DNA of 8,103 nucleotides from an archaeon (GCA_024409165.1 JAKSUE010000054.1:1-8103), one strand, 5' to 3'; numbered from the stretch's first letter, positions 1 to 6,812 are shown. The notes: generated by a model from the letters alone, not told the origin. Numbers and translations: made by a program.

Positions 1-2
1 CC

Positions 3-68
3 CATACTACATTTTTGCTGTATTTCATACTATGTTTTTGCTGTAATTTATACTATATTTTTGTACTA
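3..68. repeat. Imperfect 23-bp tandem repeat, about three copies
   Basis: Three successive units start at about 3, 26 and 49 and share the pattern ATACTAYRTTTTTG. The first two continue with CTGTA and a short T run; the third is diverged after TTTTTG. The period is 23 bases. The array may continue past the left edge of the window. It lies beyond the terminator of the oxidoreductase operon and contains no open reading frame. Its role is unknown; it could belong to the intergenic region of the next gene to the left. Confidence 0.6.
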
Positions 69-114
69 AAAATAAAAATAAAAAAATATTGAATAATAAG
101 ATTAATAAAATAAA

Positions 115-178
115 AAAAGAAAAAGAATTTAATAAAATTAAATAAAAAAGAAAAAGAAAAATAGCTAATTAGCTATTT
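115..178 (-). terminator. Hairpin plus T-rich tract ending the vor operon
   Basis: A perfect palindrome centred on TAGCTAATTAGCTA (159-178) overlaps the last bases of the vorA stop codon. On the minus strand it is followed at once by a T-rich run (about 115-158) broken only by a few C and A residues. Archaeal termination depends mainly on U-tracts, with or without a hairpin, so this is a good candidate for the end of the vorCBA transcript. Confidence 0.7.
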
Positions 179-1628
179 AAATATTTTCTCTTAACCATTT
201 TGCTCCAGCTTCTAAAACTTCTATGTTGATATCAATGAGTTTTGGTTTAGCTGCGAAAGTTTCTTTTATACCGTTTTTAAATGCTTCTTGAGATAAAATA
301 GGACTGTCTTTACCTAATTCCATTAAAGCACCTAAGATTGCAGTATTCATTGCTCTTGCATTACCAATTTCAGTAGCTATTTCTCTTGCAGGGATAGAGA
401 TGACTTTTACGCCTTCTTTTACATCAAGATTATCTTCTGTGTAATTACCTGCTTGAGAATCATAGAGGATAGTACCATTAGGAGCTACTTCAGAAGCATA
501 TTTTTCAAGAGATGGTTTATTCATAGCTATTAAAACATCACATTCTTCAGCAACAGGAGAACCAATTGTTTTAGATGCAATAGTTACTGAACAATTAGAA
601 GTTCCACCTCTTTGTTCAGGACCATAACTTGGATACCAAGATACTTCTCTACCTTCACTACAAGCTGCTTGAGCAACTGTAAGACCAGTACTGAGAACTC
701 CTTGACCACCAAAACCTACAATTTTAATTCTACAATCATCAAAGTCTTCGCCATCAGCAACAATTTCTTTAGATCTATCAACACCAAAGACTTTATCTAA
801 ACTTTCAATTGAGAAATCACTTACATTACGTTCTACAGGTTCTCTTTCATCAGATAAGTCTCTGAATTGTTTAACTGGGAATTCATTAGCCATATCATTA
901 AGTAAGAACTCTTCTACAGCTTTAGCATCACCTTTAATATTAGTTGGACAAGGTGATAAAACTTCAACAAAGGAGTAACCTTTACCTTCTTTTTGAACAG
1001 TTAAAGCTTTTTTAATAGCTCTTTTAGCTTTACGGATTAATTTTGGATTAGCTAATGAAACTCTTTCAATAAATACAGGAGCTTTTAAATTATCTAATAA
1101 TTCACACATGTGTAATGGGTAACCTGCATAATTAGGGTCTCTTCCATTTTGACAAGTTACAGTTACTTCACCAACTAATGTAGTTGGTGCCATTTGACCA
1201 CCAGTCATACCATAAACAGTGTTATTTACAAAGAAAACAGCTATTTTTTCTCCACGGTTTGCTGCTTGTAAAGTTTCATTTAAACCAATAGATGCTAAAT
1301 CTCCATCTCCTTGATAACTCATTACAATAGCATTATCTTCAGCTCTGGAAATACCAGTAGCTACAGCAGGAGCTCTACCGTGAGCAGTTTGAACATTACC
1401 ACAGTTAAAGTAGTAATAAGCAAATACAGAACAACCTACAGGAGAAATCATAACACAACGGTCTTGAATTTCAAGTTCATCCATTACTTCAGTAATTAAT
1501 TTATGTAAAATACCATGACCACAACCAGCACAGTAATGAGTATTATAAATATCATTACCTTTTCTTGGGAAGCTGTCATTTAATGATTTTGCTTTTTTGA
1601 ATATTCTTTCATTATCAGTAATTTCCAT
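177..1628 (-). CDS. vorA: 2-oxoacid (ketoisovalerate) ferredoxin oxidoreductase, fused beta/gamma subunit
   Basis: This is the thiamine diphosphate-binding catalytic subunit of a 2-oxoacid:ferredoxin oxidoreductase, 483 residues long and cytoplasmic. Residues 1 to about 290 are the beta domain. It has YCAGCGHG at 32-39 and the TPP/Mg motif starting GDGDLASIG at 107 and ending in NN at 135-136, followed by VYGMTGGQ and by VLSPCPTN at 223-230. Residues about 300-483 are a gamma domain, with GFGGQG at 305-310 and the PSYGPEQRGGTSNC region at 333-346. From memory, Methanothermobacter VorA has the same beta/gamma fusion and a nearly identical length. The ATG at 1628 has AGGAG eight bases upstream, overlapping the vorB stop, so translation is probably coupled. 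The assignment to Vor rather than Por or Kor rests on the three-subunit architecture; the substrate (branched-chain 2-oxoacids) is inferred from the family. Confidence 0.9.
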   Translation of the reverse strand: MEITDNERIFKKAKSLNDSFPRKGNDIYNTHYCAGCGHGILHKLITEVMDELEIQDRCVMISPVGCSVFAYYYFNCGNVQTAHGRAPAVATGISRAEDNAIVMSYQGDGDLASIGLNETLQAANRGEKIAVFFVNNTVYGMTGGQMAPTTLVGEVTVTCQNGRDPNYAGYPLHMCELLDNLKAPVFIERVSLANPKLIRKAKRAIKKALTVQKEGKGYSFVEVLSPCPTNIKGDAKAVEEFLLNDMANEFPVKQFRDLSDEREPVERNVSDFSIESLDKVFGVDRSKEIVADGEDFDDCRIKIVGFGGQGVLSTGLTVAQAACSEGREVSWYPSYGPEQRGGTSNCSVTIASKTIGSPVAEECDVLIAMNKPSLEKYASEVAPNGTILYDSQAGNYTEDNLDVKEGVKVISIPAREIATEIGNARAMNTAILGALMELGKDSPILSQEAFKNGIKETFAAKPKLIDINIEVLEAGAKWLRENI

Positions 1629-1639
1629 TTTAACAACTC

Positions 1640-2695
1640 CTACTCCTCAAATCCTGATATTTCATAAATTTTACTAAGAATATCATTTAATTCAATTACA
1701 TTTCCACCCATACGATTTACTAAAACAACATCATCTTGGTGGGAAGCTGCTTTAACATCTTCTATTAATTGACCATTACTCATTTCAACAGAAACAAATT
1801 TAGCTCCACCTTTTGATAATTCATCAATTCTTTCTTTTGGGAATGGGAATAATGTAATTGGTCTAAGTAAACCTAATTTAATACCTTTAGATCTTGCAAC
1901 ATCAACAGCAGAACGAGATAATCTACTACTTGTACCATAAGAAACAATAACAATATCTGCGTCATCTACCATATACTCTTCAAAATCAACTTCATTTGCT
2001 TCAATTTCAACATATTTTTCTTGAAGTTCATAGTTAAAATCTTCTAATTGACTAAAGTCTAAGAAAATAGAAGTTACAAGGTTTTCTACAGTTTCGCTAT
2101 TTCCTCTTACAGACCAACTATTATCAATTTCAGGGTCAATAGCTTCAGATGGGAATTTTAAAGGTTCAGCCATTTGTCCAAGAACAGCATCAGCTAAAAC
2201 AACTACAGGGTTTCTGTATTTATTAGCTAATTCAAATGCTTTAATGGTAAAATCACACATTTCTTGAACACTATTAGGTGCAAGTACAATGTTTTTATAG
2301 TTACCATGTCCTCCACCTTTAACAATTTGATTATAATCTCCTTGTTCAGGACCAATATTACCAAGACCAGGACCTGCTCTCATAACATCAACAATTACAG
2401 CAGGTAATTCAGCACCAGCTAAATAGGTGAATCCTTCTTGCATTAAACTAATACCAGGTCCAGATGAAGCACTCATAACTCTATGACCAGTAGATGCTCC
2501 ACCGTAAATCATATTAACAGAAGCTTCTTCACTTTCAGCTTGAACAAACTTACGACCTACCATAGGGAAGTATTTAGAAGCTTCATGTAAAATTTCACTT
2601 GCAGGAGTAATTGGATAACCAAAGAAACAGTCACAACCTGCATACAATGCACCAATAATAACTGCAGTATTTCCTTTTACCATTTGAACACTCAT
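1640..2695 (-). CDS. vorB: 2-oxoacid (ketoisovalerate) ferredoxin oxidoreductase, alpha subunit
   Basis: This is the alpha subunit, 351 residues, which pairs with VorA to form the active site. The N-terminal pyrimidine-binding domain shows GYPITPASEI at 26-35, the acidic QAESEEASV stretch at 52-60 and SASSGPG at 75-81, followed by GNIGPEQGDY at 112-121. The C-terminal domain II shows VSYGTSSR at 251-258, the family motif LLRPITLFPFP at 276-286 and EMSNGQ at 304-309. Its length matches alpha subunits of multi-subunit archaeal enzymes. The ATG overlaps the vorC stop in an ATGA, with GAGGG a few bases upstream, so it is translationally coupled to vorC. No frame disruption is visible. Confidence 0.9.
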   Translation of the reverse strand: MSVQMVKGNTAVIIGALYAGCDCFFGYPITPASEILHEASKYFPMVGRKFVQAESEEASVNMIYGGASTGHRVMSASSGPGISLMQEGFTYLAGAELPAVIVDVMRAGPGLGNIGPEQGDYNQIVKGGGHGNYKNIVLAPNSVQEMCDFTIKAFELANKYRNPVVVLADAVLGQMAEPLKFPSEAIDPEIDNSWSVRGNSETVENLVTSIFLDFSQLEDFNYELQEKYVEIEANEVDFEEYMVDDADIVIVSYGTSSRLSRSAVDVARSKGIKLGLLRPITLFPFPKERIDELSKGGAKFVSVEMSNGQLIEDVKAASHQDDVVLVNRMGGNVIELNDILSKIYEISGFEE

Positions 2696-2931
2696 TTTAT
2701 CCCTCTTTTTGGAATATGGACTTCAATAGCTAATGGTTCAGGACATGTATAATAACAATCTCCACAACCAGTACAACCGTCACCAGTATATTTTACAAAT
2801 AAATAACCACCATCATTAATTTCATCACCAAAAACAAGGCAATCTTTTCTACAGGAATAAACACATCTTCCACATGCCTTACAATTGTTTGGACTAATGA
2901 CAGGATAAGGTTTAACTTGATTTTCACTCAT
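2692..2931 (-). CDS. vorC: 2-oxoacid ferredoxin oxidoreductase, ferredoxin-like delta subunit
   Basis: This is a small 2x[4Fe-4S] ferredoxin subunit that passes electrons between the VorA/VorB active site and external ferredoxin. In the 79-residue version the first cluster ligands are C17, C20, C23 and C27, and the second are C53, C56, C59 and C63, the last followed by Pro. An extra Cys lies at 31. The frame stays open up to a TTG at 2973, which would give 93 residues with an odd hydrophobic leader (NTLFILLKK). I prefer the ATG at 2931 because it yields 79 residues, the length I recall for Methanothermobacter VorC, and starts directly before the conserved region. Its ribosome binding site is weak. 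It is the first gene of the vorCBA operon. Confidence 0.88.
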   Translation of the reverse strand: MSENQVKPYPVISPNNCKACGRCVYSCRKDCLVFGDEINDGGYLFVKYTGDGCTGCGDCYYTCPEPLAIEVHIPKRGIK

Positions 2932-2996
2932 AATATCATAACACTTTTTTAATAAAATAAATAGAGTATTCAATTTATCAATAATAAATTAAATCT

Positions 2997-3009
2997 CTAA
3001 TATAAACTT
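2997..3009 (-). promoter_or_regulatory. Candidate TATA box for the vorCBA operon
   Basis: On the minus strand the sequence reads AAGTTTATATTAG. A TATA box here would start transcription near 2978, leaving a leader of about 47 bases before the vorC ATG. The 117-base gap to the acyl-CoA synthetase gene leaves room for a separate promoter, although read-through from the synthetase gene is also possible. A second TATA-like stretch (TTATATAATT) lies at 3041-3050. Confidence 0.4.
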
Positions 3010-3014
3010 AATAC

Positions 3015-3078
3015 TTAATCTAAATCCTAAATCTATCAAATTATATAATTAATCTAATAACCCTAAATCTATTAAATC
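3015..3078 (-). repeat. Partial tandem duplication of the 3' end of the acyl-CoA synthetase gene
   Basis: The last 30 bases of the synthetase gene (3049-3078, including its stop) are followed by a near copy at 3015-3042. Both contain ATAGATTTAGG and end in TAGATTAA. The downstream copy has three substitutions and lacks two bases. It looks like slippage or a local duplication that added a second, non-coding tail. Confidence 0.55.
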
Positions 3079-4725
3079 TCTTTCACGAATGACTTTTCTT
3101 TGGATTTTACCACTTGAAGATTTAGGGAGCTCATCTGTATAAACAACCATACGAGGATATTTATAAGGAGCTGTGGTCTTTTTAACATGGTTTTGAATCT
3201 CTTTAGTGAGTTCATCACTTGGCTCGTATCCTTTTGTTAAAACAATAGTTGCTTTAACTATTTCTACACGAGTATCATCAGGATATGCAGTTACAGCACA
3301 TTCTAAAACTGATGGGTGAGAAATAAGAGCAGATTCTACTTCGTATGGACCAATACGATAACCAGAACTTTTAATTACATCGTCGTTACGTCCAACAAAG
3401 TGATAATAACCATCTTCATCACAGAATGCTTGGTCACCACAATGGTACATACCATGATGGAAAGCTTCAGCATTTGCATCAGGCATATTATAATAAGATT
3501 TAAATAATCCTATAGACCTACCTTCACTAATATCAAAAGCAATTTGACCTTCATAACCAATATCTACAGGGTCTTCATCTTTATCAACTAATTTAAGATT
3601 ATATGCAGGAGAAGGTTTACCTACAGAACCAGGTTTAGAATCTAACCATTTGAAAGTAGCTAATGAAACAGTAGTTTCAGTTTGACCGAAACCTTCTTTG
3701 ATTTCTAAACCAGTTAATTCTTTAAATTTGTTAAATACTTCAGAAGGTAAGTTTTCACCAGCAGTTGCAATATGTTGAATAGTGGATAAATCAAACTGAG
3801 TTAAATCTTCTTTAATTAAGAATTTTAAGATTGTAGGAGGTGCACAAAATGTAGTTACTTTATAATCTACAAGTTTTTGCATTAAATCTAATCCATTAAA
3901 TCTTACATAATCATAAATAAATATTGAAGTACCAGAAATCCATTGACCATAAAGATTACCCCAAACAGCTTTACCCCAACCACTATCAGCAGCAGTATGG
4001 TGAATTCCATCTTCTATAACACATTGCCAATATTTAGCAGTAATAATATGACCAATAGCATAATCATGAGCATGTTCAATCATTTTAGGTTCTCCACTAG
4101 TTCCAGAGGAGAAATAAACTAAACAAGTATCATCATGTTTATTACAGTTTTCAGGTCTTTCATACTCCTCACTCATTTTAGCTATTTCCACGTCAAAATC
4201 TAACCATCCTGGTCTTTTAACACCTGCTACAACAGCTCTTTTAAGGTCAATTTCCAAATCATCAGCACAGAAATCATAGTTATCAAGTAAAGTATCTTCT
4301 TCAATAGTTACAACCATTTTAATATCTGCTTTTTGAAGACGATAAGAAATATCATGAGTTTTAAGCATATGAGTAGCTGGAATTGCAATAGCATTTAATT
4401 TATGAAGAGCAACCATACAAATCCAAAATTCATAACGATTTTTAAGAGTAAGTAATACTTTATCTCCAGGACCAATACCTTGAGATTTAAAGAAATGTAC
4501 TGCCTGATTACTTAACTTTTTCATATCTTCAAAAGTGAATATAATCTCTTCATTATCATCACACCAGATTAAAGCTTTCTTATCTGGATCTATACGAGCA
4601 TATTCATCTACAACATCAAATCCAAAGTTAAACTCTTCAGGAACAACGAATTCAAAGTTATCATAAAAATCTTCATAAGAGTCAAACTCAACTCTCTTAA
4701 CAAAATTTTCTATTAATGAGGTCAT
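3049..4725 (-). CDS. AMP-forming acyl-CoA synthetase (acetyl/medium-chain acyl-CoA synthetase-like)
   Basis: This ANL-superfamily adenylating enzyme of 558 residues converts a carboxylic acid, ATP and CoA to acyl-CoA, AMP and pyrophosphate in the cytoplasm. Visible core motifs are the P-loop-like YFSSGTSGEPKM at 204-215, EGFGQTE at 344-350, HCGD at 428-431 (Cys where TGD is usual), the hinge segment from FVGRNDDVIK at 443 to GYRIGPYEVE ending at 464, and PKSSSGKIQRK at 534-544, where K540 is the expected catalytic lysine of the adenylation step. Length and motifs resemble the medium-chain (MACS) branch more than classical 650-residue acetyl-CoA synthetase. The ATG has GGAGGAT seven bases or so upstream. 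It lies between a cupin-type regulator and the vor operon, which suggests that its product is a substrate for Vor, such as isobutyryl- or 2-methylbutyryl-CoA. The substrate cannot be read from the sequence. Confidence 0.88.
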   Translation of the reverse strand: MTSLIENFVKRVEFDSYEDFYDNFEFVVPEEFNFGFDVVDEYARIDPDKKALIWCDDNEEIIFTFEDMKKLSNQAVHFFKSQGIGPGDKVLLTLKNRYEFWICMVALHKLNAIAIPATHMLKTHDISYRLQKADIKMVVTIEEDTLLDNYDFCADDLEIDLKRAVVAGVKRPGWLDFDVEIAKMSEEYERPENCNKHDDTCLVYFSSGTSGEPKMIEHAHDYAIGHIITAKYWQCVIEDGIHHTAADSGWGKAVWGNLYGQWISGTSIFIYDYVRFNGLDLMQKLVDYKVTTFCAPPTILKFLIKEDLTQFDLSTIQHIATAGENLPSEVFNKFKELTGLEIKEGFGQTETTVSLATFKWLDSKPGSVGKPSPAYNLKLVDKDEDPVDIGYEGQIAFDISEGRSIGLFKSYYNMPDANAEAFHHGMYHCGDQAFCDEDGYYHFVGRNDDVIKSSGYRIGPYEVESALISHPSVLECAVTAYPDDTRVEIVKATIVLTKGYEPSDELTKEIQNHVKKTTAPYKYPRMVVYTDELPKSSSGKIQRKVIRERDLIDLGLLD

Positions 4726-4768
4726 TTTAATCCTCCATTCACAATTAGAAATTTTATTTCATTATCAT

Positions 4769-4802
4769 TTATCATAAGCTATAATAATTTAATTTATCAT
4801 AA
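4769..4802. promoter_or_regulatory. Two TTATCATAA palindromes in the synthetase promoter (candidate operators)
   Basis: The 11-base word ATTTATCATAA occurs at 4767-4777 and 4792-4802, exactly 25 bases apart. Its core TTATCATAA (4769-4777 and 4794-4802) is a palindrome about its central base. A TATA-like GATATATT lies just upstream on the minus strand (about 4811-4819), putting the expected transcription start near 4788, between the two copies. That placement suits a repressor. The likely binder is the regulator encoded next door, but this is inference. Confidence 0.45.
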
Positions 4803-4869
4803 TTTTATGCAATATATCAATTTTAGTATTTTATAATTCATTTTAGTTAATATTATTATTTCAATTCAA

Positions 4870-5421
4870 TTACATCAATACTGCTAAAAATTTCGCAGTT
4901 TCATTATTTAAAGCAACCATAGCATGTTTACAAGTTGAATCAAAGAAAATTGAATCTCCTTCATTTAAAATAATCTCATTATCTTTAATATAAATCTTTA
5001 AAGACCCTTCAAGAACATAATTAAATTCCTGACCTGGATGAGCATTTAAAGAAGGTCTTTTATCTTCCTTAGGATCAACAGTTACAATAAACATCTCAGC
5101 TTTCTTATTAATAAATTTCTTACATAAATTCTCATGTTTATATTCTTTACTCCTATCGACAGATACTCCTTTATTAGCTCTAGTTACATCAAAGTAAGAC
5201 ATACGAGACTCTTCACCGGTGAGAAGCAATGCCAAATCAACCTGAAGAATATGTGCAATTTGATATAATAAACTTGCAGGAAAATCTACAATCCCATCTT
5301 CATAAGAAATATAATCCTTTTCATCAATTCCGAGTTCATTTGCAATCTCTTCAGTTGTAATATCGGACAAGTCTCTTAATTCTTTCACTCTTGCACCAAT
5401 ATCTTTATTCACTTCGCTCAT
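4870..5421 (-). CDS. XRE-family helix-turn-helix regulator with C-terminal cupin domain
   Basis: This is a predicted one-component transcription regulator of 183 residues. Residues about 8-65 form an XRE-type helix-turn-helix (RVKELRDLSDITTEEIANEL, then YISYEDG and LLYQIAHILQVDLALLL). Residues about 105-183 form a cupin_2 barrel with HPGQEF at 128-133, YVLEGSLKIYI at 135-145, NEGDSIFFD at 153-161 and H166. H128, E132 and H166 could bind a metal or ligand. The frame stays open to an ATG at 5451, but the ATG at 5421 has GGTGA five bases upstream and opens the conserved domain directly, so I use it. Regulators of this shape often sense a small molecule and control the adjacent operon. The synthetase gene lies 144 bases downstream on the same strand, so it is the most likely target, with probable autoregulation. 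Confidence 0.85.
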   Translation of the reverse strand: MSEVNKDIGARVKELRDLSDITTEEIANELGIDEKDYISYEDGIVDFPASLLYQIAHILQVDLALLLTGEESRMSYFDVTRANKGVSVDRSKEYKHENLCKKFINKKAEMFIVTVDPKEDKRPSLNAHPGQEFNYVLEGSLKIYIKDNEIILNEGDSIFFDSTCKHAMVALNNETAKFLAVLM

Positions 5422-5464
5422 TTTTTCACCACAATCATTTTTACATGTCACTAAAATTGATATA

Positions 5465-5497
5465 ATTATGACATAATAATATAATTATATATTTAAA
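5465..5497 (-). promoter_or_regulatory. Regulator promoter: TATA box with palindrome at the start site
   Basis: A strong TATA-like TTTAAATATATAA lies at 5485-5497 on the minus strand. Transcription is expected to start near 5467. A perfect palindrome, ATTATG-A-CATAAT (5465-5477), sits over that point. An operator there would allow the encoded helix-turn-helix protein to repress its own gene. The half-site TTATG recurs in the TTATGATAA words in front of the synthetase gene. Confidence 0.5.
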
Positions 5498-5521
5498 GTA
5501 ATATAAATGTTATGAAAAATA

Positions 5522-5581
5522 GAAAAATTATAAAAAAAATAAAAAAAGTTAAGAAAGATAAATTAGGATTTGTTGTCCTAA
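5522..5581 (-). terminator. Hairpin and T-tracts ending the small-gene array
   Basis: On the minus strand TTAGGA and TCCTAA (5563-5581) form a six-base-pair stem with a seven-base loop. About 13 bases further downstream come long T-tracts (TTTTTTTATTTTTTTT, 5534-5549), and more T-rich sequence follows. This would end transcripts coming from the small-gene array before the regulator promoter. Confidence 0.55.
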
Positions 5582-5640
5582 GAACATAGTAAAAATTAAA
5601 ACAAAAAATAGAAGTAAAATATTATTTATCTTTATAATGG

Positions 5641-5677
5641 TTTCGTAATATTTTCAATAAACGAATTTATTTAAACA
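5641..5677 (-). repeat. Cassette element copy 1 (no gene downstream)
   Basis: This is a 37-base copy of the element found between the small genes. On the minus strand it starts TGTTTAAATAAATTCG and ends AATATTACGAAA. It lies just downstream of the 71-residue protein gene, but no open reading frame with a ribosome binding site follows, only T-rich sequence and the hairpin at 5563-5581. It may be a leftover promoter of a lost cassette, or it may drive a short untranslated RNA. Confidence 0.7.
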
Positions 5678-5689
5678 GTTAAAGAATTA

Positions 5690-5905
5690 TTATAATTTAG
5701 ATTCATCAATAGGAATAGGATTATCACTAGTACCAAAGAAATCAGGTAAAAGATCAAACTTAATACATCTTTCTTTCCATTCAAAATATTTTTCAGGATC
5801 TTCTTGCCATAATTTTTTAACATGAACTTTTTGATCCTCAAAAGACAATTTTTTCATAGCTCTCACTTCTGCAGTATTACCAAATTGCCCATATCCTATG
5901 TCCAT
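5690..5905 (-). CDS. Small protein of unknown function, 71-residue paralogue A
   Basis: I do not recognise a named family. The 71-residue product is charged and aromatic-rich, with no membrane segment or signal peptide. It has a Gly/Asn-rich head (GYGQFGNTAEV, 4-14), a probable helix (LSFEDQKVHVKKLW, 20-33), then DPEKYFEWKERC, and a tail FFGT followed by DNPIPIDESKL. It matches the protein at 6548-6763 at 58 of 71 positions without gaps, and the tail recurs in the 40-residue ORF at 7133-7255. The ATG at 5905 has AGGTGG about five bases upstream and is conserved with its paralogue, so the start is secure. A cassette element precedes it by about 20 bases. Conservation between copies argues for a real, selected protein. 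Confidence 0.8.
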   Translation of the reverse strand: MDIGYGQFGNTAEVRAMKKLSFEDQKVHVKKLWQEDPEKYFEWKERCIKFDLLPDFFGTSDNPIPIDESKL

Positions 5906-5924
5906 AATTCCACCTACTAAATAG

Positions 5925-5959
5925 TTTCGTAATATTAATTTAACAAATTTATTTAAACA
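5925..5959 (-). promoter_or_regulatory. Cassette element copy 2, probable promoter of the gene at 5690-5905
   Basis: This is a 35-base copy of the recurring element. The TATA-like TTTAAATA (5950-5957) is centred about 48 bases before the ATG. A start 25 bases downstream would fall near 5928, in the conserved AATATTACGAAA end, leaving a leader of about 23 bases that includes the AGGTGG ribosome binding site. Confidence 0.65.
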
Positions 5960-5989
5960 AAAATTTAAAATTTAATAACATTCTTTATA

Positions 5990-6211
5990 TCAAATATCTT
6001 TAACTTCAACAGAGGATTTTTTTATATTTTTTTCATAATACTCTTCTAAATTAAGATAATCCTCTTCTTTTGAAAGAGGTTCTATCTGTTCATTATCATT
6101 ACTTTCCAACCATTCTTTACGAGTTGGAGAAATGGGAGAATCTTTAATAGAATCTTCAACATATTTTTCAAGTCTTTTTTTCTGTTCTTCATATGATAAT
6201 GATTCAGTCAA
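5990..6211 (-). CDS. Small acidic protein of unknown function, 73 residues, TTG start
   Basis: This is an unrecognised, strongly charged protein, probably soluble and largely helical. Its start LSYEEQKKRLEKYVED (5-20) resembles LSYDDQKAHVKKLWQED of the 71-residue paralogue at 6548-6763, so the two may share a module. The rest (NDNEQIEPLSKEEDYLNLEEYYEKN) is acidic and differs. The start is a TTG at 6211. I accept it because a full AAGGAGGT ribosome binding site sits six bases upstream and MTE also begins the neighbour at 6327-6521. A cassette element lies about 50 bases upstream. Confidence 0.72.
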   Translation of the reverse strand: MTESLSYEEQKKRLEKYVEDSIKDSPISPTRKEWLESNDNEQIEPLSKEEDYLNLEEYYEKNIKKSSVEVKDI

Positions 6212-6263
6212 TATTATACCTCCTTAAATCATGAACATAAAGATTAACTTTTTTATTATATTA

Positions 6264-6300
6264 TTTCGCAATATTATCATTTAACTAATTTATTTAAACA
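6264..6300 (-). promoter_or_regulatory. Cassette element copy 3, probable promoter of the gene at 5990-6211
   Basis: This 37-base copy has TTTAAATA at 6291-6298 and an AATATTGCGAAA end on the minus strand. The predicted transcription start near 6269 gives a leader of about 58 bases, longer than at copy 2, because extra AT-rich sequence lies between the element and the ribosome binding site. Confidence 0.65.
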
Positions 6301-6326
6301 AAAAGAAAAAAGAGATTATCTCATAG

Positions 6327-6521
6327 TTATATTTTATTTTTTTCAAAAAACCCCTCTTTTTCTAATTTTTCAATATCTTTCATTAATTTATTATATAATT
6401 CAACACGTTTCTTTTTAGCATCACGAACCCATTTTTTACGATCTTCTTCAGATAAAGATAAGTACTCTTCATCTAATTTACGTACAGAAGAATCATCAAA
6501 AGACTCAAATAATTCAGTCAT
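6327..6521 (-). CDS. Small charged protein of unknown function, 64 residues
   Basis: No family is recognised. The protein is rich in Lys and Glu and is probably one or two helices (from about residue 15 to the end). LSEEDRKKWVRDAKKK loosely resembles the LSxEEQK segment of its neighbours, and MTE matches the start of the gene at 5990-6211. The ATG at 6521 is preceded by GTGAT close to the start. No cassette element lies in the 26-base gap to the gene at 6548-6763, so the two are probably cotranscribed. No disruption is seen. Confidence 0.68.
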   Translation of the reverse strand: MTELFESFDDSSVRKLDEEYLSLSEEDRKKWVRDAKKKRVELYNKLMKDIEKLEKEGFFEKNKI

Positions 6522-6547
6522 TATATCACTACCTAAACAACTAATAA

Positions 6548-6763
6548 TTATAATTTAGACTCATCAATAGGAATAGGATTATCACGAGTACCAAAGAAAT
6601 CAGGTAAAGAATTAAACCTAATACATCTTTCTTTCCATTCAAAATATTTTTTAGGGTCTTCTTGCCATAATTTTTTAACATGAGCTTTTTGATCATCATA
6701 TGATAACTCTTCCATATTCATTACCTCAGCAGTATTACCAAATTGACCATATCCAGTATCCAT
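6548..6763 (-). CDS. Small protein of unknown function, 71-residue paralogue B
   Basis: This is the second full copy of the 71-residue family, with 13 differences from the protein at 5690-5905, all substitutions. The GYGQFGNTAEV head, KKLWQEDP, KYFEWKERCI, LPDFFGT and DNPIPIDESKL tail are intact, which points to selection at the protein level. The ATG at 6763 has GGTGA five bases upstream, aligned with paralogue A. The next gene, 6327-6521, follows after 26 bases. The leader after the cassette element is about 50 bases, and the copies share little sequence between the element and the ribosome binding site, so gene and promoter have not stayed a fixed unit. Confidence 0.8.
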   Translation of the reverse strand: MDTGYGQFGNTAEVMNMEELSYDDQKAHVKKLWQEDPKKYFEWKERCIRFNSLPDFFGTRDNPIPIDESKL

Positions 6764-6812
6764 AATCTCACCAATAATTATATATTAAATAATATTTATT
6801 TTTCCATTTATG

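Noticed and set aside
177..2931. Assignment of the oxidoreductase as pyruvate (Por) or 2-oxoglutarate (Kor) enzyme
   Set aside because: Those methanogen enzymes have four separate subunits; the fused beta/gamma chain in a three-gene operon fits Vor. Substrate specificity still cannot be proven from sequence.
2932..2973. Longer vorC start (TTG at 2973)
   Set aside because: It adds a 14-residue hydrophobic leader not expected for a cytoplasmic ferredoxin subunit, whereas the ATG at 2931 gives the usual family length.
612..3507. Three plus-strand open frames of about 62 codons (612-800, 1311-1499, 3316-3507)
   Set aside because: They lie antisense inside vorA and the acyl-CoA synthetase gene, and their Ser/Thr/Asn-rich products are typical shadows of conserved genes.
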